This document shows positions 1 through 4,842 of a DNA stretch of 20,731 bases, one piece after another. The first letter of the stretch is position 1. Every line of letters begins with the position of its first letter. The translations under genes and the position numbers were made by a program. The notes below the pieces were generated by a model. It saw only the letters and a list, made by a program, of their open reading frames with translations, was not told the DNA's origin and ran no database searches. This DNA is from a virus. The DNA is taken from the IMG/VR virus record IMGVR_UViG_3300025087_000331, positions 1-20,731 of that record. One strand, written 5' to 3'.

Positions 1-236
1 TCCTCGGCTTCGTGGTGCGAGACACAACCAAAGATGACGCTACTCGGATCAAGAATCCACTCATCTGACTTGCCGTTGCGCGTGCTGCGGTGCAAAAAGT
101 TCGACCACTTCGCCTCTGCGATGTACTTGCCACAGCGTGCTCCGTCAATAAGTGCTTCGCAGCGATTATCAGCACGAGAAATAACGGCGTGGCATGTTTT
201 TCTATATTTTGCCAGGTTACTCGCTGATTTCTTCAT
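1..236 (-). CDS. HNH-like endonuclease, 3' end cut by window edge
   Basis: The minus strand is open from the ATG at 234-236 to the window edge, giving 78 codons without a stop. The peptide has a Cys pair at residues 26 and 35 (RCEALIDGARC), then FLHRSTRNGK (His49), then ILDPSSVIFGCVSHHEAE with Cys71, His74 and His75. This Cys-Cys / His / Cys-His-His spacing resembles zinc-stabilised HNH nucleases of phages (the NinG/HNH type), so a role in nicking or resolving DNA during recombination or replication is likely but inferred. The C-terminus lies outside the window. It starts 15 bases after the Dam gene stop and is the last visible gene of the leftward DNA-processing operon. The start context is aaaaaattATG, with no Shine-Dalgarno. 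It could instead be a non-catalytic zinc-finger protein. Confidence 0.6.
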   Translation of the reverse strand, partial: MKKSASNLAKYRKTCHAVISRADNRCEALIDGARCGKYIAEAKWSNFLHRSTRNGKSDEWILDPSSVIFGCVSHHEAE

Positions 237-251
237 AATTTTTTGTAATAA

Positions 252-656
252 TTATTCAAAAATAACTATCATATTCGCAAAAGGTGCTGTATTAGAATGT
301 TCACCAAACTTTAGTCTCCCTTTAATAAACCTAATTTCTTTTGCCGTCGGCAACACCACTTCGTGGAACCATTTGACATCTGTATAAGCAGGAAGTAAAA
401 AGACAGCCAATTCAGTATTTCCTAGTTGTATTTCGTTTATTGCTTTTTCTAACCAAGAACGGATTGCTTTCCCGTAGGGTGGATTTATATAACAACGCCC
501 CCCCCACTTTGTGTTTAGCCCATCTGATTTTGGAGTTGGGTTTAGCGGGCACGGATCAAAGTTAAAATGAAATTCATCATTTAATTGTTTGTAAAATCCA
601 CTCGGTGTCTTTTCGTTTACGTCGAAAGTTTTGTATGTATTGCTGTTTTTTGCCAT
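252..656 (-). CDS. dam: Phage DNA N6-adenine methyltransferase (Dam family)
   Basis: This 134-aa protein matches the layout of phage Dam-type adenine methyltransferases (Pfam family PF05869): TPSGFY (17-22), FNFDPCP (31-37), WGGRCYINPPYGKAI (51-65) and a Rossmann-like hydrophobic strand AVFLLPAYTD. NPPY at 58-61 is the catalytic (D/N)PPY motif that positions the target adenine amino group, and FDPCP sits where these enzymes bind S-adenosylmethionine. The predicted reaction is AdoMet-dependent N6-adenine methylation of phage DNA, either to evade host restriction or to mark replicated DNA. It is slightly shorter than usual for the family but both key motifs are intact. It starts five bases after the stop of the 63-aa gene (context taaaaaatATG, no Shine-Dalgarno). 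The target sequence cannot be read from the gene. Confidence 0.9.
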   Translation of the reverse strand: MAKNSNTYKTFDVNEKTPSGFYKQLNDEFHFNFDPCPLNPTPKSDGLNTKWGGRCYINPPYGKAIRSWLEKAINEIQLGNTELAVFLLPAYTDVKWFHEVVLPTAKEIRFIKGRLKFGEHSNTAPFANMIVIFE

Positions 657-661
657 ATTTT

Positions 662-853
662 TTAGTTTATATCTTCATACACACGTTTCTTTTTTTTCAC
701 TGGCTTCAACACAATGTGTTTCCCAAAAAGCATAATTGGCAACGTTCCTTCATTATCCGCAACAGCAGGATTCTCAATGAGACACGCGATGATGTGGGCG
801 AATGCGTCGTTTTTTGTTTTGATTCCTGTGCGTTTGTACGATGGTTCAAACAT
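662..853 (-). CDS. Hypothetical 63-aa protein in recombination operon
   Basis: A small protein that I do not recognise. Its start codon overlaps the stop of the NinB-like gene (ATGTTTGA, 8-base overlap) and it ends five bases before the Dam gene, so translational coupling within one transcript supports it as real. The sequence has a helical middle (KNDAFAHIIACLIENPAV), a short beta-like stretch (TLPIMLFGKHIVLKPV) and a basic KKKKR tail. The basic tail and the setting suggest contact with nucleic acid or with a recombination partner, but no family is assigned. Confidence 0.7.
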   Translation of the reverse strand: MFEPSYKRTGIKTKNDAFAHIIACLIENPAVADNEGTLPIMLFGKHIVLKPVKKKKRVYEDIN

Positions 854-1208
854 ATTCGTTAGGTAATGGAATAGTTATCTGATAATTTTCCGCAAAATAC
901 AGGCGAATTTTGTTGTAGTATTCTTCTGCCTCTTTGGTAGAAAGAGTCATGGTGCTTTTGTGCTCGCGTGGTAAAAACATCATCTTGCACACCTCGTGCA
1001 CTTCGAGTGGATCATTGCCTGTTTCGCGTGATATAATGTTTATAATACAGCCAAAATAGTACCGGTGCTGTGCTTCTGATTTAGTCTTACCAAGCTCTTT
1101 CACAATCACCTCAACCGACTTTCCATTGAACTTTTGCAGGGAAGAACGAAAAGCCGCAGCATTTCGCATGAGGAGTTTTCCGTCTTCAACTTGGCCTACA
1201 AAGTACAT
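846..1208 (-). CDS. ninB: NinB-like recombination protein
   Basis: This 120-aa protein has the pattern of the NinB/Orf family of phage recombination mediators: a central KELGKTKSEAQHRYYFGCII (38-57, with the family's charged, Gln-Tyr-rich helix), then VHEVCKMMFLP (70-80) and STMTLSTKEAEEYYNKIRLYF (85-105). In lambda, Orf/NinB binds single-stranded DNA and SSB and loads the annealing protein. Here it lies directly downstream of an SSB-like gene, which fits that job. The gap to the SSB-like stop is two bases, and the gene's own stop overlaps the start of the 63-aa gene. The start context is ttttaggtATG. The family call rests on the motif pattern only; it could belong to a sister family of uncharacterised phage proteins. 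Confidence 0.7.
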   Translation of the reverse strand: MYFVGQVEDGKLLMRNAAAFRSSLQKFNGKSVEVIVKELGKTKSEAQHRYYFGCIINIISRETGNDPLEVHEVCKMMFLPREHKSTMTLSTKEAEEYYNKIRLYFAENYQITIPLPNEYV

Positions 1209-1210
1209 AC

Positions 1211-1660
1211 CTAAAACGGCAGGTCTTCAGGAGTTAGTTCTTTTTTTTCTGTAAATTTCTGATAAAACTCTGATGGTTTTTCAAGAGCGTCAATAAGTTT
1301 CTGTTCGTCTTCTGTAATGGGTGTGTCTTTGCGGTTTGGTACTACAGAGTATTCTGTTTCAATACCGGACCCCGCTCGATTGATTGTTATGTCATACGCT
1401 GGCACTATATCAAACGCATAATCAGGATTGGAACACAAAGTTTTTAGCTGTTTCATAATCTGTTTTCCAAATTCACCCATGCGTAATTCATTGCTTTTGC
1501 GATCTATCACCCACGCACAATAGCGTTGTGATGGCTTGTCACTTCCTGGAAATGTTACTTCACGAATGATAAATTCACTCACAAGGCGTACTTTGTTTGC
1601 TCCTTCTTCCAGCTTCAAAAACTGGCTGTTCGATTTGATTTCGATGTCTCCGAGTTTCAT
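1211..1660 (-). CDS. ssb: Single-stranded DNA-binding protein (phage SSB-like)
   Basis: A 149-aa protein with alternating beta strands in its first 110 residues (NKVRLVSEFIIREVTF, QRYCAWVIDR, YDITINRAGSG, TEYSVVPNRKDTP), as expected for an OB-fold or gp32-like ssDNA-binding core. It ends in LTPEDLPF (142-149). This acidic tip closing in Pro-Phe is the hallmark of bacterial SSB C-termini (DDIPF), which recruit repair and recombination partners. Seen: the tip and the beta pattern. Inferred: ssDNA binding during replication and recombination. It overlaps the upstream exonuclease gene by four bases (ATGA) and precedes the NinB-like gene by two, so exonuclease, SSB and mediator are made together. 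It is not a classic SSB by overall sequence. Confidence 0.7.
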   Translation of the reverse strand: MKLGDIEIKSNSQFLKLEEGANKVRLVSEFIIREVTFPGSDKPSQRYCAWVIDRKSNELRMGEFGKQIMKQLKTLCSNPDYAFDIVPAYDITINRAGSGIETEYSVVPNRKDTPITEDEQKLIDALEKPSEFYQKFTEKKELTPEDLPF

Positions 1661-2370
1661 AGTGGTAAATTAAAAATATCTGGATAAGTTTCGCTGTTTG
1701 GTCGTGCGTTTGGATTTAGTGTGTGGAACATTGTCAGCGTTTGATTGCATTGCTCCTCGTACTTTGTACGATCTTCTTGGTCAAGAACAAGGAACGAGTA
1801 TTTTTTCTTTGTTGTATTCCCAAGATGGAGAATTGCTATGTTATCTGCCTCATCCGCCATGCCGTAACCTGCTATTTGCACTTTGTGCGTGCTATGTATG
1901 GTCTTACTGGTCTTGAAGTCAACAATATAGGTTTTTCCGTCAATCTCGCATTTAAGGTCAACCGTACCGGCAAATCGGTCATGCCATACGATGTACTCGG
2001 TTGCAAGAATCTTCGGCTGGACATCATTGTACCAATCGAGAGCGGCCTGTAAACAACGCATGATTTTAAGTGACCGTTTTGGAGAGAACCGCGCCTCAAT
2101 ATCTGCGCGTTTGATTTCTTCGCCTTTAAAAATGTTTTCAAGGGCTTGGTGGACGTAGGAGCCGTCTTCTGCGGTTTCTTCCATAATCTCATCTGCTCTC
2201 TTGTTGCCAACATCTCCACGCCACTGTACTAGCCCAAAATCCATTGGATACGCACAGCCGATGACATAGGTGAGAGATGGCCGATATTCGTCATCGGTAC
2301 CGTCCATTGACTTGCGGTAAAAACGCTCATCAAAAATGTAATTATCAAGTCGTACGATTTCTTCGTTCAT
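1657..2370 (-). CDS. PD-(D/E)XK exonuclease (RecB/Cas4-like)
   Basis: This 237-aa protein carries all PD-(D/E)XK nuclease motifs in order: DGSYVHQALE (His74), FAGTVDLK (Asp138), TYIVDFKTSK (Asp151-x-Lys153) and KVQIAGYGMA (Gln165, Tyr169). The H / D / DxK / QxxxY set is diagnostic of RecB-like and Cas4-like nucleases, which are metal-dependent and often act as 5'-3' exonucleases. In phages they usually generate single-stranded ends for annealing or process replication intermediates. No CRISPR array or other cas gene is in the window, so a recombination role is favoured over adaptation. There is no four-Cys iron-sulphur cluster pattern. The gene overlaps both neighbours by four bases (ATGA). 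Confidence 0.85.
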   Translation of the reverse strand: MNEEIVRLDNYIFDERFYRKSMDGTDDEYRPSLTYVIGCAYPMDFGLVQWRGDVGNKRADEIMEETAEDGSYVHQALENIFKGEEIKRADIEARFSPKRSLKIMRCLQAALDWYNDVQPKILATEYIVWHDRFAGTVDLKCEIDGKTYIVDFKTSKTIHSTHKVQIAGYGMADEADNIAILHLGNTTKKKYSFLVLDQEDRTKYEEQCNQTLTMFHTLNPNARPNSETYPDIFNLPL

Positions 2371-2540
2371 AGTGTTTCAATACACATATCACAGACGTAT
2401 GTGCCGTCCGTGAACGGGCGTAAAAGGTCTTCATTTTCATGTTTGCAATATCTGCATGTTGGCAGTACGAGCATATCCCATACTCCGCTTGCTTTAAGCA
2501 TTGCTCCTTGCGCTTGTAGTAGGCCGATGTTGATTGTCAT
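2367..2540 (-). CDS. Small zinc-ribbon protein, first gene of the leftward operon
   Basis: A 57-aa frame on the minus strand, ATG at 2538-2540, with its TGA overlapping the start of the PD-(D/E)XK gene (ATGA), a coupling pattern used throughout this operon. It has two CxxC knuckles, CRYC at 29-32 and CDMC at 50-53, 17 residues apart, which is a typical treble-clef or zinc-ribbon spacing. The N-terminus is helical (TINIGLLQAQGAMLKASG). Such small ribbons often bind nucleic acid or a protein partner; being first in a replication and recombination operon suggests an accessory or regulatory role, but no family is assigned. The upstream sequence is aagtcaaattatATG. Confidence 0.75.
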   Translation of the reverse strand: MTINIGLLQAQGAMLKASGVWDMLVLPTCRYCKHENEDLLRPFTDGTYVCDMCIETL

Positions 2541-2545
2541 ATAAT

Positions 2546-2573
2546 TTGACTTATTTTTCGGGGGTGGTATACT
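2546..2573 (+). promoter_or_regulatory. Sigma70-type promoter P1
   Basis: TTGACT at 2546-2551 and TATACT at 2568-2573 are separated by 16 bases, and TGG before the -10 gives an extended -10 element. This is the best consensus promoter seen in the window. Transcription would start near 2580, reading right into a 14-bp GAAA-capped hairpin and then antisense to the 64-aa minus-strand gene. Confidence 0.65.
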
Positions 2574-2597
2574 TGGTTGTGTTCTATGAACATCTCG

Positions 2598-2630
2598 ACA
2601 AGTAATCCCCCGAAAGGGTGGATTATTTGT
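2598..2630 (+). other. GAAA-tetraloop stem-loop downstream of P1
   Basis: The left arm ACAAGTAATCCCCC (2598-2611) pairs with GGG, a bulged T, then GGATTATTTGT (2616-2630), across a GAAA loop (2612-2615). That is 14 base pairs with one G-U wobble. It sits about 18 bases after the predicted P1 start and is followed by the moderately U-rich TATATAAC. It may end a short RNA, or form a regulatory leader or a minus-strand processing site. The palindrome GTTATATAAC (2629-2638) adjoins it. Confidence 0.6.
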
Positions 2631-2700
2631 TATATAACGCGCGATTGTTTTCTCATTCTGCGAAGAAAAAGAAACGCCCTGATATTTCCTATGATTTTTT

Positions 2701-2895
2701 TCATAAAATTCGGGTTATTTGCCAGGTGAAGATTATCTCTCCATTCCTTTTTTTTGCTCCCATATTACGAATATGGTACTTTCGGCCTTTGCTTTGATTT
2801 CTTAAATTGGCAGGGTAGTACATAGAACCGTCTATTTTGATTGTTTGGCCAATCCTCAGTTTTTCCACTTTTTTAGTTCGTATTGTCTTGTTCAT
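2701..2895 (-). CDS. Hypothetical 64-aa basic protein
   Basis: A small, strongly basic, probably beta-rich protein (KLRIGQTIKIDGSMYYP, GRKYHIRNMGAKKRNGEIIFTWQITRI) that I do not recognise. It stands alone on the minus strand inside the control region, about 160 bases upstream of the recombination operon and back to back with promoter P2. The charge and position would suit a small DNA- or RNA-binding regulator, but there is no visible helix-turn-helix. The -10-like TATACA (minus strand, about 2910-2915) precedes its ATG by roughly 15 bases. The sequence looks protein-like and the frame is the only good one here, but a non-coding region is not excluded. Confidence 0.6.
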   Translation of the reverse strand: MNKTIRTKKVEKLRIGQTIKIDGSMYYPANLRNQSKGRKYHIRNMGAKKRNGEIIFTWQITRIL

Positions 2896-2909
2896 ACTCT
2901 TGACAAAAT

Positions 2910-2938
2910 TGTATAGGGGTATTTAGGTGTGGTATACT
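2910..2938 (+). promoter_or_regulatory. Extended -10 promoter P2 for the rightward genes
   Basis: TGGTATACTT at 2931-2940 repeats the P1 extended -10 exactly. The -35 at the right spacing (TGTATA, 2910-2915) is poor, while a perfect TTGACA at 2900-2905 is too far upstream (27 bases) for normal use. A TGn extended -10 can work without a good -35. Transcription would start near 2945 and give a leader of about 228 nt before the first rightward gene at 3173. Confidence 0.5.
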
Positions 2939-2962
2939 TATTTTGGCTTTTATCAGGTTCCG

Positions 2963-3024
2963 GCTGTCTCGGGCTTCCCGCTTGTTACACTTTTAATTTG
3001 TAACGGCCGGTTCGTCGAGACAGC
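2963..3024 (+). ncRNA. Leader hairpin 1 (imperfect long stem-loop)
   Basis: GCTGTCTCG (2963-2971) pairs perfectly with CGAGACAGC (3016-3024). Inside, 2978-2989 pairs with 2999-3010 (GTTACA/TGTAAC plus CCG/CGG, two wobbles and one C-C mismatch) around a 9-base loop. A local alternative is CGGG-CTT-CCCG at 2970-2980. It lies in the predicted 5' leader of the rightward operon, so it may be a cis-acting RNA, or on DNA a cruciform or protein-binding dyad. The branched shape looks faintly tRNA-like but there is no proper T arm. Confidence 0.5.
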
Positions 3025-3041
3025 GAGAACATACATATATT

Positions 3042-3062
3042 GTAAACGATTCAATCGTTTAC
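3042..3062. repeat. 21-bp near-perfect palindrome
   Basis: GTAAACGATT (3042-3051) and AATCGTTTAC (3053-3062) are perfect inverted repeats around one C. A dyad this compact with a one-base centre suits a dimeric DNA-binding protein better than an RNA hairpin. It sits between leader hairpin 1 and a DnaA box, so it may be an operator or an origin element. Confidence 0.6.
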
Positions 3063-3075
3063 GTCAAGGGGGGTA

Positions 3076-3084
3076 TGTGGATAA
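3076..3084 (-). promoter_or_regulatory. Perfect DnaA box
   Basis: TGTGGATAA on the plus strand is the exact complement of the consensus DnaA box TTATCCACA. It lies between the 21-bp palindrome and a 13-bp stem-loop in the only divergent spacer of the window. A single box can occur by chance, so functional use is an inference. Confidence 0.4.
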
Positions 3085-3090
3085 GTTTTT

Positions 3091-3164
3091 GTTGTATTTG
3101 CGGCGGCAGGTTGAGCTAGGGACGTTCCCCTCCTTTTGCCCCAAGTTCCCTCCGCAAATATAAC
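3091..3164 (+). ncRNA. Leader hairpin 3, 13-bp stem just before the first rightward gene
   Basis: GTTGTATTTGCGG (3091-3103) pairs with CCGCAAATATAAC (3152-3164), 13 pairs with one wobble. The interior can form GGCA/TGCC (3105-3108 with 3137-3140) and GGGA-CGT-TCCC (3119-3129), with a competing AGGGA/TCCCT pairing (3118-3122 with 3147-3151). The stem ends nine bases before the ATG at 3173, so folding could gate translation. The alternative inner pairings suggest a possible switch, which is inferred. Confidence 0.5.
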
Positions 3165-3172
3165 TAATTTTT

Positions 3173-3277
3173 ATGCCTAAACGAAAACCAGCAAAAAAGA
3201 AGGTTAGCAAGAAGTCATCTGCCGTGATGATGAAGGAAAAAGAGATGATGATGAAAAAACGCAAAATGATGAAATAG
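3173..3277 (+). CDS. Lys/Met-rich micropeptide (34 aa)
   Basis: This 34-aa frame (ATG at 3173, TAG at 3275-3277) encodes a very basic peptide, starting MPKRKPAKKKVSKKSS and ending with the Met/Lys run MMKEKEMMMKKRKMMK; 8 of 34 residues are Met. It begins directly after leader hairpin 3 and ends two bases before the next ATG (TAGGTATGG), which fits the spacing used between other genes here. Such charge points to nucleic-acid or membrane binding, possibly as an abundant virion or DNA-packaging peptide. No family is known to me. Low complexity means a chance frame cannot be ruled out, but the junction spacing argues for coding. Confidence 0.6.
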   Translation: MPKRKPAKKKVSKKSSAVMMKEKEMMMKKRKMMK

Positions 3278-3279
3278 GT

Positions 3280-3582
3280 ATGGCCAATATCTACCAAGTT
3301 ATTGTTTCACTTGGCACTGAAATCGCTCCTCAAAATCAGCTAGTGATGACGGTTGCCAGCGACAGGCTTGATGATGTTTTAGTGGCAATCAAAAATGAAA
3401 TGGCGACAAAAGCCAATGGTATGGCGTATGCAGCTACGGTTGTTTCCTCTGAATTAAAAGAAGACTTTGCCAAACACTTGGATATTCAACCAACAACTAT
3501 TATTCAAGACTATCAGCCCATGAATCACGAGCAGCTCGCAATGCTTCTTCGTGATAATGGGTATGAAGTCATAAAAAAATAA
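3280..3582 (+). CDS. Hypothetical 100-aa protein
   Basis: I do not recognise this protein. It has a beta-like N-terminus (IYQVIVSLGTEIAPQNQLVMTVAS), a helix (RLDDVLVAIKNEMATKANGM), another strand pair, and a helical C-terminus with MNHEQLAMLLRDNGYEVIKK. The overall alpha/beta composition is that of a small cytosolic globular protein. It follows the Lys/Met micropeptide by two bases and precedes the next gene with the junction TAATTATG, so the three are probably translated from one P2 transcript. No catalytic motif is visible. Confidence 0.75.
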   Translation: MANIYQVIVSLGTEIAPQNQLVMTVASDRLDDVLVAIKNEMATKANGMAYAATVVSSELKEDFAKHLDIQPTTIIQDYQPMNHEQLAMLLRDNGYEVIKK

Positions 3583-3584
3583 TT

Positions 3585-4223
3585 ATGGCGAAATATTCGT
3601 TTAAGGAGTCTCAAGCATTTCATCTTCGTTTAATATTATCAGTTATACCAGTACAAGATTTAGGAGAAGTGGCAGGAAATCTTTTTAAAGCAGTCACCAT
3701 GCGTCGGAAGATGACGCAGTATTTGGAGGAAGTAAATAAAGAGTTTATGGGTAAGGCAAAAAAGGCCGCCGAAATAAGGGAAAAATTTGGTAACGATCTT
3801 GCAGAATTTAAAAAGGAACTCGATACGAAGTTTTCGGAAAAGGAAGCCAAGCTTCTTGAGGGTTTAAAAAATGAGGAAAAAGAGACAAAGAAAGCAGAAG
3901 TGACGAAAGATTTAATGAGTGAAAAGGAAAAAGAGGGAAAGATATATGAGGATGAAATCAATGAAAAGTATAAAGAAGAAATTAAAGAGTTTGGTCTTCG
4001 GGGAATAATATATAGCTATAAGGTTGAAGGTCGACCCCAAATGTTTGAAACTTTTGAATACGAAAAACCAGAGGAAGAAAAGATGGTCGAAATAGAATTG
4101 GAAGAGGCAAGTGATCGAAATCAGAATGAGTTTGTTAAATCTCGTTTTGAGAAACATGCTGTGAATATTTTACCAATAGAGAATATCATTGTACCTATTG
4201 GCGAGGTATTGGGCTTAGCTTAA
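3585..4223 (+). CDS. Hypothetical 212-aa coiled-coil protein
   Basis: The central part (about residues 40-135) is an almost unbroken Lys/Glu-rich helix with heptad-like spacing (KEFMGKAKKAAEIREKFGNDL, LLEGLKNEEKETKK), so a coiled coil is likely. It is flanked by a hydrophobic helical N-terminus (FHLRLILSVIPVQDLGEVAGNLF) and a beta-like C-terminal part (GLRGIIYSYKVEGRPQMFETF, then NILPIENIIVPIGEVLGLA). The function is unknown. It sits upstream of the terminase, where phages often carry accessory or early virion proteins. A small dyad TCCAA-GTA-TTGGA starts immediately after its stop, at 4224-4236. Confidence 0.75.
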   Translation: MAKYSFKESQAFHLRLILSVIPVQDLGEVAGNLFKAVTMRRKMTQYLEEVNKEFMGKAKKAAEIREKFGNDLAEFKKELDTKFSEKEAKLLEGLKNEEKETKKAEVTKDLMSEKEKEGKIYEDEINEKYKEEIKEFGLRGIIYSYKVEGRPQMFETFEYEKPEEEKMVEIELEEASDRNQNEFVKSRFEKHAVNILPIENIIVPIGEVLGLA

Positions 4224-4272
4224 TCCAAGTATTGGAATAAAAAGAACTAATTTATTATCTAAGTTAAGATAA
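4224..4272 (+). other. Two small hairpins before the acidic micropeptide
   Basis: TCCAA-GTA-TTGGA (4224-4236) directly follows a stop codon, and TTATCT-AAGTTA-AGATAA (4255-4272) ends five bases before the next ATG. Both stems are short (5 and 6 bp) and A/T-rich and neither is followed by a good T tract. They may be weak attenuation or RNA-stability elements. Confidence 0.3.
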
Positions 4273-4277
4273 AATCT

Positions 4278-4385
4278 ATGGAAGACGAAACACCAGTAGT
4301 AGAACCAGTAGAACCAACGGTAGAGGAGAGCACAGAACCAGCAGAGGCTCCTGTTGAGGAACCTACAGAAGAGGGCACGGTTTAG
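4278..4385 (+). CDS. Acidic Pro/Glu/Val-rich micropeptide (35 aa)
   Basis: The ATG at 4278 opens a 35-aa frame ending at TAG 4383-4385. The peptide is built of repeated PVE/PTE/EEP blocks (VVEPVEPTVEES, PAEAPVEEPTEE) with no Lys or Arg, so it should be disordered and very acidic. It fills most of the spacer between the coiled-coil gene and the small terminase. No family is known. Its charge is the opposite of the Lys/Met micropeptide encoded upstream, which hints at a possible ionic partner, but that is speculation. Confidence 0.5.
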   Translation: MEDETPVVEPVEPTVEESTEPAEAPVEEPTEEGTV

Positions 4386-4410
4386 GATTAGTGGAGGATA
4401 TTAGGATGAT

Positions 4411-4842
4411 ATGCCAGCAGGTAGACCAACCGTAGTAACTGGAGAAGTTCTACGACAATTAGAGGAAGCATTCAGTGTTGGTGCTACAGACAGAGAAGCA
4501 TGTTTTTTGGCTGACATTAGCGAAAGTACATTGTATTTGTATCAACAAGAAAACCCAGGATTTTCGGAGCGAAAGGAAGCTCTCAAAGAAATGCCTAAAT
4601 ATAAAGCAAAAAAGAATGTTGTAGGAGCAATAGAAAAAGGCGACGTACAACAAAGTAATTGGTATCTGGAACGAAAAGGAAAAGATGATGGATTCAGCAG
4701 TAGAACAGAATTGACAGGTCAGAATGGCGGGCCCGTTAAGCATAGTGTGGCACTAGAAGATTCAGATTTCAAAGCAATAGTTGGAACGTATGCAACTAAC
4801 CGAGGAAAAAAAGACACAAGTAGTGCTGCGGATATTCAGTGA
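4411..4842 (+). CDS. terS: Terminase small subunit
   Basis: This 143-aa protein begins MPAGRPTVVTGEVLRQLEEAF and continues with VGATDREACFLADISESTLYLYQQENPGF, the characteristic N-terminal helix-turn-helix of phage small terminases (a GRP start, then a three-helix DNA-recognition fold, residues about 10-50). The middle KYKAKKNVVGAIEKGDVQQSNWYLERKGKDDGFSSR is the typical oligomerisation segment. It recognises the packaging site and regulates the large subunit. AGGA lies five bases upstream of the ATG, one of the few places with a possible Shine-Dalgarno. Its 3' end overlaps the large terminase start by 53 bases. Confidence 0.88.
   Translation: MPAGRPTVVTGEVLRQLEEAFSVGATDREACFLADISESTLYLYQQENPGFSERKEALKEMPKYKAKKNVVGAIEKGDVQQSNWYLERKGKDDGFSSRTELTGQNGGPVKHSVALEDSDFKAIVGTYATNRGKKDTSSAADIQ

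Noticed and set aside
34-387. 117-codon plus-strand frame across the left end
   Set aside because: It lies antisense across the HNH-like and Dam genes, which have recognisable motifs on the minus strand, and its own product has no protein-like pattern.
1657-2370. Cas4 of a CRISPR adaptation module
   Set aside because: No CRISPR repeats or other cas genes are present and the four-Cys iron-sulphur pattern is missing; a phage recombination exonuclease fits better.
2586-2729. 47-codon plus-strand frame just after promoter P1
   Set aside because: It runs through the GAAA hairpin and into the 3' end of the minus-strand 64-aa gene; the product (Ile/Phe/Arg/Cys mix) has no recognisable pattern and nothing is coupled to it. 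Coding is possible but not supported.
2963-3024. tRNA-like fold (7-9 bp acceptor-like stem, D-like and anticodon-like hairpins)
   Set aside because: The anticodon-like loop has nine bases, there is no T arm with a pairing stem around the GGTTCG string, and no CCA-compatible end. Not a tRNA.
2927-3163. 78-codon plus-strand frame over the structured leader
   Set aside because: It spans all three hairpins and P2's -10 element, so its sequence is explained by RNA/DNA structure; composition is not protein-like.
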